The notes under the pieces: model-generated
The model's database searches: none
Seen by the model: the letters and a program-made list of their open reading frames with translations, nothing else
Told to the model about the DNA's origin: nothing
From: Streptomyces sp. CB00455
Lineage (GTDB): Bacteria; Actinomycetota; Actinomycetes; Streptomycetales; Streptomycetaceae
NCBI RefSeq assembly: GCF_001905445.1
Contig: NZ_LIVQ01000003.1
Location: forward strand, 931,445-995,444
Direction: 5' to 3'
DNA: 64,000 nucleotides
Part shown: positions 57,693 through 64,000 of the stretch, piece by piece
How positions within the stretch are numbered: position 1 is the first letter of the stretch
How the letters are laid out: each line of letters starts with the position of its first letter
Position numbers and translations under genes: made by a program

Positions 57693-58496
57693 TCAGGTGG
57701 ACCGGACCACCACCGTCTTGCCGACCTTGTCGTGCAGGCCCTGTTTGTACGGCTTGTCGACGAGGATCGAGATGACCAGCGCGATCGGCCACAGGCAGAA
57801 GCAGCAGATCAGCGTCGGCAGCCACAGGACCGCGGCACGGGAGAGGGCCGCGCCGGACTGCGGCACGCTGCCGTCGTTGAGCATCGCCACGCGCAGGCCC
57901 ATCGCCCTCTTGCCGAGGGTCCGGCCGTTCTTCCTGGTGAACAGCCAGTCGTAGCCGACGTAGGCGACGATCGAGATCAGTGTCATGACCAGACCGCTGC
58001 CGCTGTAGGACTTGGTGATGACCTCGGAGACGTCCTCGCCCCGGTCCGTCGCGACCGTGTACCGGTTCGTGCCCACCGCCAGCTGGATGAGGAACAGCGG
58101 CACGGCGATGATCAGCACGTCGATGATGCGGGCGGCCAGCCGCTTGCCGAAGTCGGCGAGCGGGGGCATCCCGGCGAGGGGGTCGGGCATGCCGTAGCCA
58201 CCGCCGTGCGGATCGCCGGGACCGCCACCGTACGGACCGCCGGGACCGCCCGGGCCGCCGCCGTACGGACCGCCGGGACCGCCGGGACCGCCGGGACCGC
58301 CGGGGCCGCCGCCGTACGGAGGGGGCGGATATCCCCCGCCCCCCGGCCCGCCTGGGGGCGGCGGGGGGTGCCCGCCGCTGCCCGGCGGCGGTGAGCCGTA
58401 CGGTGAACCGCCCGCCGGAGGCGTCGGTCCCTGGGGCTTCTTGAGGAACGGGTCGTCCTCGGGCGGCTGGCCCGGCGGCGGCTGATCGGTACTCAT
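57693..58496 (-). CDS. RDD family membrane protein with Pro/Gly-rich N-terminus
   Basis: A 267-residue protein. Residues 1-120 are Pro/Gly repeats (GGPGGPGGPGGPYGGG), likely cytoplasmic and disordered. The RDD domain follows: FGKRLAARIIDVLIIAVPLF (with the Arg-Asp), MTLISIVAYVGYDWLFTRKN, GRTLGKRAMGLRV, and a final pair of helices containing LICCFCLWPIALVI. Such proteins are of unknown function, some linked to pH or osmotic tolerance. ATG at 58496 was chosen. It is immediately downstream of another RDD gene on the same strand. Confidence 0.88.
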   Translation of the reverse strand: MSTDQPPPGQPPEDDPFLKKPQGPTPPAGGSPYGSPPPGSGGHPPPPPGGPGGGGYPPPPYGGGPGGPGGPGGPGGPYGGGPGGPGGPYGGGPGDPHGGGYGMPDPLAGMPPLADFGKRLAARIIDVLIIAVPLFLIQLAVGTNRYTVATDRGEDVSEVITKSYSGSGLVMTLISIVAYVGYDWLFTRKNGRTLGKRAMGLRVAMLNDGSVPQSGAALSRAAVLWLPTLICCFCLWPIALVISILVDKPYKQGLHDKVGKTVVVRST

Positions 58497-58628
58497 GGCC
58501 CGAGTCGAACCCGACCGTGCCACCCCCGCAACGGGACCGCGTCCATCCGGGGGTGTCCGGCGCGGAACGAGCCCGGCCGTGCCGTACGGATCCGCCGGAC
58601 CGGGCCGGGGAAGGGGCTCTGCGGGCCG

Positions 58629-60341
58629 TCAGCGGGCCACGTACGTCTTCGCCGCCTTGTCGTGCCAGCCCTGGCGGCGCGGGCGGTCCACGAGGCACCA
58701 GAGGCTGCCGGGGAGCCAGAGGAAGGCGAACACCAGCCAGCGGCACAGTGCGGCGCCGAAGGCGGGCGGCCGCAGCGTGGCGGTGGACAGTACCCGCACT
58801 CCCAGCAGTTTCTTGCCCGGGGTGCGGCCCCAACGGGCGGTCGGCAGCGCCTCGTAGAAGACGCCGAAGAGCAGGACCGCGCCGAGGACGAGGCCGGCCT
58901 GGCCCGCGATGGTCCCGTCGAGGAGCCAGACGGTGGTGGAGCGTCCGCCGGCCCGGGCGGCGTCCACCTTGGCCTGGAGGTGGGCGGTGGCGCCGGGCAC
59001 GAGGGGCCGGGCGGCCGCCGCACCGACCGCCGCGAGGACGAGGCCGTCCAGGAGGCGGGCCACGGCCCGGCGCACGGTGCCGGCGGGGCGTACGGCGTCT
59101 TCGGCCATCCGCTCGAACACGGCACGGGGAGTACCCGCGTCGGGGCGCGCCGCATCGGGGCGCGCCGCATCGGGGCGCGCGGCATCCGCGCCACGCGGGG
59201 CCCAGCCCTGCGCCCGGGGTTCGGCGCAGGCGGGGGCCTGGGCGGGGGCGGGGGCCTGGGCGGGGACTTCGGAGGAACCGCGGGGCGTCCGCAGCCGGAC
59301 GGCGGGCGTTACCGGCTCCGGCCCCGGGGGCGCTTCGGCGGGGGTTCTGGCCTCCGGAACGGCCGGGTGCGAGCCCCCGGTCCGGGACTCCCGGGTTTCG
59401 GGGCGGGACGTCCCGGCCGCCGGGGACCCGGAGCGGCGTACGGCCGCCTCCCGGGGGGACGATTCGGCGGGAGCAGCGGGCGCGGGGGCGGTGGCCGGGG
59501 GCTCGGGGCGGGCAGGGGCCGCCGGGGGTGCGGCCGGGGCTGCCGCCTCGGGCCAGGAGGACGTCAGGCCGGTCCCGCCGGGGGCGTCGGGCCACGCCGG
59601 GGCGGACGCCGGGGCCGGGGCGGACGCCGGGGCCGGGGCGGACGCCGGGGCCGGGGCGGACGCAGGGGCGGGCGCAGGGGCCGGGTCTGTGGCAGCCGGG
59701 GAGCGGGCCGACAGGATCCCCACCGGTGCCTGAGCGGGGTGACGCTGCTCCGCAGGGGCGGTCGCGGCGGCGGCCGGCGTACGCGCGAGGGAGATCCCGG
59801 CGGCCGGAGCGGGCGCCGGAGCCACCGGAGCGGAGGACGGCGACGGTGACGGCGAGGAGGACGGCGACGGCGAGGGAGCAGGGGCGGGCAATGGCGCCGG
59901 CGAGGGCGACGGGGCCGGCGGGGCGACGGGCGACGGTTCCGGCGGGCTGCCCCAGGACACCCGGTGGTCCCGCGGCCCGCCGAAGCCGGCCTGATGGGCG
60001 GGATCGGCCTGCCACACCGGCGGCTCGGCCTCCCGCGGGGGCTCCGGCTCCCGCTTTGGCTCCGGCTCCGGCAGGAGCTCCGGCTCCCGCCGCGGTTCTG
60101 CCAACGCCTCCGTCGCGGAGGTCTCGTCGAGGAACACCGGCCCGGTCTCCTCCGTAGGCGCCGGGGCCGGGGTCACCGCCGCGGCCGCGGGCGCGGCAGG
60201 GGCCACGGGGGCCGGGGCAGGTCGGCTCGTACCCGGCACCCATGCGGCGCCGTTCCAGTACCGGATGTACCCGGGGATGGACGGATCGGGGTAGTAGCCC
60301 TCACGGGCAGCGTGCTCGCCGTCTCCAGGGGAGGCCGTCAA
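58629..60341 (-). CDS. DUF2510 plus long disordered linker plus RDD family protein
   Basis: A 570-residue protein. DUF2510 at the N-terminus (EGYYPDPSIPGYIRYWNGAA, residues 12-35) is followed by about 370 residues of Pro/Ala/Glu repeats (APASAPAPASAPAPAS), then an RDD domain at the end (VRRAVARLLDGLVLAAVGAA, ALPTARWGRTPGKKLLGVRV, WLPGSLWCLVDRPRRQGWHD). The TTG at 60341 was chosen: GGAG precedes it at nine bases and the family usually starts at this point. ATG alternatives upstream give improbable extensions. It forms a tandem pair with the RDD gene downstream. Confidence 0.85.
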   Translation of the reverse strand: MTASPGDGEHAAREGYYPDPSIPGYIRYWNGAAWVPGTSRPAPAPVAPAAPAAAAVTPAPAPTEETGPVFLDETSATEALAEPRREPELLPEPEPKREPEPPREAEPPVWQADPAHQAGFGGPRDHRVSWGSPPEPSPVAPPAPSPSPAPLPAPAPSPSPSSSPSPSPSSAPVAPAPAPAAGISLARTPAAAATAPAEQRHPAQAPVGILSARSPAATDPAPAPAPASAPAPASAPAPASAPAPASAPAWPDAPGGTGLTSSWPEAAAPAAPPAAPARPEPPATAPAPAAPAESSPREAAVRRSGSPAAGTSRPETRESRTGGSHPAVPEARTPAEAPPGPEPVTPAVRLRTPRGSSEVPAQAPAPAQAPACAEPRAQGWAPRGADAARPDAARPDAARPDAGTPRAVFERMAEDAVRPAGTVRRAVARLLDGLVLAAVGAAAARPLVPGATAHLQAKVDAARAGGRSTTVWLLDGTIAGQAGLVLGAVLLFGVFYEALPTARWGRTPGKKLLGVRVLSTATLRPPAFGAALCRWLVFAFLWLPGSLWCLVDRPRRQGWHDKAAKTYVAR

Positions 60342-60618
60342 TGTCCCCAACTCCGATCGTGGCTTGAGGCGTCTGCAAGGGAGGACCATAACCAAGAACC
60401 GCCGCGCGGCAGGTGCGGTAACGGGAGAATGCAAGCCTTCGGGCGAACCGGGGTCCATGCGACTGTTTCCGGTCACCCGACAGCATTCGGCCAAACTCCG
60501 TTCCTCCGCCCGGAGTCGCGTCATAGCCGGCCCGGCGGAAGCTCTCTGCGGGTGTGGGGCGCGATCCGGCCCCGCAGACCGGAGCGACGCGCACCCAGCG
60601 CAGCGAAGTGAGGCCGTC

Positions 60619-61098
60619 ATGCACCACCCCGTCGTCGAGCGCGAGCTGGAAGTCAAGCTGGTCCTGTCCCCCGAGCGCAGCGTTCCCGTCCCGGCCCGTC
60701 TCCGCTACCTCGCGGACGACCCGTACGCCGTCCACATCACCTTCCACACCGGCTCCAGCACCCCGGTGAACTGGACCTTCGCCCGGGAGCTGCTCGTCGA
60801 GGGCGTGTTCCGCCCGTGCGGCCACGGCGATGTCCGGATCTGGCCCACCAAGATCGACAACAAGGCCGTGCTGTGCCTGGCGCTCAGCTCCCCCGACGGC
60901 GACGCCCTGCTGGAGGCGCCCGCCGCCGCCGTGTCCGCCTGGCTGGAGCGCACCCTGCTCCTGGTCCCCCCCGGCACCGAGGCCGAGCGGCTCGGCCTGG
61001 ACGCGGCGCTGGCCGAGCTGCTCGCCCCGACCCCGGCCGACGACCTGTGGCTGCGCGACCCCTGGCCGTCGGACGATTCGGCCGACGGGGACCTGTGA
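60619..61098 (+). CDS. ssgG: SsgA-like sporulation protein SsgG
   Basis: A 159-residue SsgA-like protein, a family unique to sporulating actinomycetes that recruits and positions divisome and peptidoglycan enzymes. The core reads VVERELEVKLVLSPERSVPV, YLADDPYAVHITFHTGSSTP, VNWTFARELLVEGVFRPCGH, GDVRIWP and AWLERTLLLVPPGTEA. In S. coelicolor ssgG (SCO2924) loss leads to skipped septa (established); assignment as ssgG here is from the genomic neighbourhood and is less certain than the family. ATG at 60619 with GTGAGG upstream. Confidence 0.9.
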   Translation: MHHPVVERELEVKLVLSPERSVPVPARLRYLADDPYAVHITFHTGSSTPVNWTFARELLVEGVFRPCGHGDVRIWPTKIDNKAVLCLALSSPDGDALLEAPAAAVSAWLERTLLLVPPGTEAERLGLDAALAELLAPTPADDLWLRDPWPSDDSADGDL

Positions 61099-61216
61099 GG
61101 CCCCCGGCCCCTTACCGGTCACAGCTCACGGGTGACGGGCCCCAGGCCCCCGGGACGGGTCACAGAAGGGCGGCTCGCAGGGTCACAGGGGCACAGGGGC
61201 ACAGCGGGCTACAGGG

Positions 61217-62611
61217 TCAGAAGAGCTTGCCCGGGTTGAGCAGTCCCAGGGGGTCGAAAGCCTGCTTGACCGCCCGCTGCATCTCCAGCCCCACCGGCCC
61301 CAACTCCCGTGCGAGCCACTCCTTCTTCAGCACTCCGACCCCGTGCTCACCCGTGATCGTCCCGCCCAGCTCCAGCCCCAGCGCCATGATCGCGTCGAAG
61401 GACGCACGGGCCCGCCGCGCCTCGTCCTCGTCGGCGGGGTCGAAGCAGACCACGGGGTGGGTGTTGCCGTCTCCGGCGTGCGCGCACACCCCGATGAGCA
61501 GGTCGTACTCGCGGGCGATGGCGGCCGTCCCGTCCATCATCTCGGCCAGCCGTGAGCGCGGGACGCACACGTCGTCGATCATCGTGGCGGGCCGCAGCGC
61601 CTCCAGGGCTGTCAGCGACATCCGGCGGGCCTGGAGGAGCAGTTCGGACTCGGCCTCGTCCTCGGCGGGGACCACGGCGGTGGCCCCGGCGGCCGTGCAC
61701 AGTTCGCCCACGGCGGCGAGGTCCTCGGCGGCGTGCGGTGTGTCGAAGGCGGCCAGCAGCAGGGCCTCGGTGGTCTCGGGCAGCCCCATCCTGCCGAGCG
61801 CGTTGACGGCCCGGACCGTCGTACGGTCCATCAGCTCCAGCAGCGACGGGGCCGCCCCGGCCTCCATGACGGCGCACACGGCCGCGCAGGCGGCCGCGAC
61901 GGAGGGGAACTCGGCGGCCAGCGCCAGTTGGCGGGGCGGCGCCGGCCGCAGGGCGAGGACCGCCCCGACGACCACGCCGAGGGTGCCCTCGGATCCCACG
62001 AAGAGCCGGGTCAGGTCGTATCCGGCGACGCCCTTGGCGGTACGCCGGCCCGTGCGCATCAGCCGCCCGTCGGCCAGGACCACGTCGAGGCCGAGCACGT
62101 ACTCGGCGGTGACCCCGTACTTGACGCAGCACAGCCCGCCGGACGCGGTGCCGATGTTGCCGCCGATGGTGCACTGCTCCCAGCTGGAGGGGTCGGGCGG
62201 GTAGTACAGGCCCTGTGCGGCGACCTCCCGCGAGAGCACGGCGTTGACCACGCCCGGCTCGACCACGGCGGTCCGGTCGACGGCGGAGACCTCCAGGATC
62301 CGGTCCATCTTGACGAGGGAGAGGACGATGCAGCCGTCGGAGGCGTTGGCGCCGCCCGACAGGCCGGTACGAGCCCCCTGCGGGACCACGGGGACCCGCA
62401 GGGCGGTGGCGGTGCGCATGACGTGCTGGACCTGTTCGACGGTCCGGGGCAGGACCACGGCGGCAGGGGTGCCGGAGGCGCAGAATCCGGCCATGTCGGC
62501 GGCGTAGGAGGTGGTCACCTGGGGGTCGGTGAGGAGGGCCTCGGCCGGCAGCCCTTCCAGGAGGCGCGCCAGGAGGCCGGTGCGGAGCCGTGCGGAGAGG
62601 TCGTCGTCCAT
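61217..62611 (-). CDS. FAD-linked oxidase (GlcD/D-lactate dehydrogenase type)
   Basis: A 464-residue flavoprotein of the vanillyl-alcohol-oxidase superfamily. The FAD-binding part (about 45-225) has VVPQGARTGLSGGANA, SSWEQCTIGGNIGTASGGLC, and the C-terminal substrate domain ends with the metal/oxidation motif HAGDGNTHPVVCFDP, GTITGEHGVGVLKKEWLARE and FDPLGLLNPGKLF. It probably oxidises glycolate, D-lactate or a 2-hydroxy acid, using an electron acceptor not visible here. Start is ATG at 62611. No partner subunit is beside it. It faces the TPR gene divergently. Confidence 0.92.
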   Translation of the reverse strand: MDDDLSARLRTGLLARLLEGLPAEALLTDPQVTTSYAADMAGFCASGTPAAVVLPRTVEQVQHVMRTATALRVPVVPQGARTGLSGGANASDGCIVLSLVKMDRILEVSAVDRTAVVEPGVVNAVLSREVAAQGLYYPPDPSSWEQCTIGGNIGTASGGLCCVKYGVTAEYVLGLDVVLADGRLMRTGRRTAKGVAGYDLTRLFVGSEGTLGVVVGAVLALRPAPPRQLALAAEFPSVAAACAAVCAVMEAGAAPSLLELMDRTTVRAVNALGRMGLPETTEALLLAAFDTPHAAEDLAAVGELCTAAGATAVVPAEDEAESELLLQARRMSLTALEALRPATMIDDVCVPRSRLAEMMDGTAAIAREYDLLIGVCAHAGDGNTHPVVCFDPADEDEARRARASFDAIMALGLELGGTITGEHGVGVLKKEWLARELGPVGLEMQRAVKQAFDPLGLLNPGKLF

Positions 62612-62707
62612 GGGGCCAGCGTGGCACCCGGGGCCATCGGTGTGAACACGACCGCGACCTTCTTCGGACATCTCGGCGAATTCTTCATATTGACGCACAG
62701 TGACCCC

Positions 62708-64000
62708 ATGGACCGTATCGACGAGGAAACCCGGACCCCGGCGCCGCCCGTGACCTTCACCGGCCGCAAGACGCTCGTGGCGGCTGCGGTCGCGGTGGTC
62801 CTGATCGCCGCGGCCCTGCTGATCCGGCCCGCGCGCGGCGGCGACGACGGCCGGCCGCCGGGGCCGACCGAACGGGCCGCGGCGGCGGTCACCATGGGCG
62901 CGCCCGCCGCGGCGGTGGACCTGACGGCGCTGGTCGCGGACCGGGAGAAGTGGGTGGCGGCGCACCCGGAAGACGACGCCTCGTGGTCCGTCCTGGGCGC
63001 CGCCTACCTGGAGCAGCAGCGGCGCACGGCTGATTCGGCCTGGTTCCCGAAGGCGGAGAAGGCGCTGAAGCGGTCGCTGGAGGTCCGCCCGGCCGAGAAG
63101 GGCAACTTCGACGCGATGACGGGCATGGGCACGCTTGCCAATGCCCGGCGGGACTTCGGGACCGGCCGCAAGTGGGGCGAGCTGGTACGGGCGCAGGCGC
63201 CGCGGCGGTGGACGGCGTACCCCGTGCTCGTGGACGCCTACACCGGCCTCGGCGACTACAAGGCGGCCCAGAAGGCGATGGAGCAGCTGCTGGAGCTGCG
63301 GCCCGGCCTGGCCGCGTACGTCAGAGCCTCGCAGGTGTACCGCGACCGCGGCTGGCGCGAGGACGCGATGGTCGCGATGGAGCACGCGGCGGGTGCGGCG
63401 AAGGGCCCGGCCGAGAAGGCGTACGCGCTGTTCCGGCTCGGGGAGTTGTCCTTCGAGCGGGGCGACGCGGCGGAGGCGCTGCGGCAGTACGAGGGGGCGC
63501 TGCGGACGGATCCGGCGCAGGCGCAGGCACTGGGTGGCCGGGCCCGGGCGCTGGCCGCGCTGGGCCGCGGCGGTGAGGCGGTCCGGGACTACCGGCTGGC
63601 GCTGGGACGCACCCCGGTGCCGCAGCTGGCGCTGGAGCTGGGCGAGTTGCTGGAGTCGCTGGGGCGGGAGCAGGAGGCGCGGGCGCCGTTCGACATGCTG
63701 AGCGCGCTGGCGGCCCGGGAGGGTGCGAACGGTGTGGACGACGATGTGGTCCTGGGTCTGTACGAGGCGGACCACGGGGACGCGGCGGCGGCGGTGCGGC
63801 GGCTGTCGCAGGAGTGGTCGCGGCACAAGAGCGTGCAGGTCGCGGACGCGCTGGGGTGGGCGCTGCACAAGGCGGGCGAGGACGCGGCGGCGCTGGAGTA
63901 CGCGAAGAAGGCGACGGAGCCGGGGCTGCGGAGCGCGGAGTTCGCCTATCACCGGGCGATGATCGAGCGCGGCGTCGGGGACGAGGCGGCGACGCGGCGC
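62708..64000 (+). CDS. Tetratricopeptide repeat membrane protein, cut by the window end
   Basis: An open frame from ATG at 62708 runs to the window end, 431 codons without a stop. It begins MDRIDEETRTPAPPVTFTGR, has one helix (LVAAAVAVVLIAAALLI, about residues 22-40) and then TPR-like helical pairs (WSVLGAAYLEQQRRTADSAW, ALFRLGELSFERGDAAEALR, QYEGALRTDPAQAQALGGRA, ALAALGRGGEAVRDYRLALG). Such proteins in Streptomyces are envelope-anchored scaffolds with unknown partners. Homologues are often 450-500 residues, so little of the gene may be missing. Confidence 0.85.
   Translation, partial: MDRIDEETRTPAPPVTFTGRKTLVAAAVAVVLIAAALLIRPARGGDDGRPPGPTERAAAAVTMGAPAAAVDLTALVADREKWVAAHPEDDASWSVLGAAYLEQQRRTADSAWFPKAEKALKRSLEVRPAEKGNFDAMTGMGTLANARRDFGTGRKWGELVRAQAPRRWTAYPVLVDAYTGLGDYKAAQKAMEQLLELRPGLAAYVRASQVYRDRGWREDAMVAMEHAAGAAKGPAEKAYALFRLGELSFERGDAAEALRQYEGALRTDPAQAQALGGRARALAALGRGGEAVRDYRLALGRTPVPQLALELGELLESLGREQEARAPFDMLSALAAREGANGVDDDVVLGLYEADHGDAAAAVRRLSQEWSRHKSVQVADALGWALHKAGEDAAALEYAKKATEPGLRSAEFAYHRAMIERGVGDEAATRR

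Overview
The window is a chromosomal segment of a high-GC actinomycete, almost certainly Streptomyces. Third codon positions are nearly always G or C, many starts are GTG, and genes typical of the genus are present: an SsgA-like sporulation protein, DasR-type operators beside a GlcNAc PTS, DUF3618, DUF445, DUF6412 and class E/F sortases. From memory, the order bcp - tRNA - rdgB - rph - nagF/nagE1/nagE2 - cysM/cysO - clpS - pncB - ssgG matches the SCO2897-SCO2924 part of the S. coelicolor core chromosome. No phage, plasmid, insertion sequence or CRISPR array was seen.

Layout. 0-10 kb: a luciferase-like monooxygenase divergent from an IclR regulator, an acyl-CoA ligase, a secreted chitin/cellulose LPMO behind DasR-like sites, a very long disordered SPFH protein and an NlpC-like peptidoglycan-binding protein, bracketed by two identical tRNA-Lys(CTT) genes in opposite orientation. 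10-20 kb: class F sortase with its partner, a NagD-type HAD phosphatase, a repeat-rich gap with a gene remnant, an LAHTG surface protein, a ROK protein with a long insertion, an oxidoreductase and an FAH-family protein. 20-32 kb: YidC paralogue, sodium symporter with DUF3311 partner, class E sortase, a decayed dcm beside an intact vsr and a second Vsr-like nuclease gene, DUF445 protein, and a 102-106 bp tandem repeat. 32-39 kb: an ABC-2 exporter (two permeases plus ATPase), a class A PBP, and a SugE/Gdx exporter behind a guanidine-III riboswitch. 39-46 kb: bcp, an atypical tRNA(UAG), rdgB, rph and nagF/nagE1/nagE2 with dre operators. 46-54 kb: membrane-anchored PemK-like protein with DUF488 protein, CysM/CysO/Mec with a Cys-codon leader peptide, an amino-acid permease, DUF2017-ClpS, PncB and PncA. 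54-64 kb: secreted M6 metalloprotease, two RDD membrane proteins, SsgG, a FAD-linked oxidase and a TPR protein cut by the window end.

How genes fit together. The LPMO and the GlcNAc PTS (NagE1/NagE2 as EIIC, NagF as EIIB) form a chitin-to-GlcNAc route joined by DasR-like operators. CysO, CysM and Mec form the sulfur-carrier route to cysteine. PncA and PncB are consecutive steps of NAD salvage. The class E sortase and the LAHTG protein are a plausible enzyme-substrate pair, although the genes are 8 kb apart. A recurring oddity is the short tandem repeats that sit against the 3' ends of minus-strand genes.
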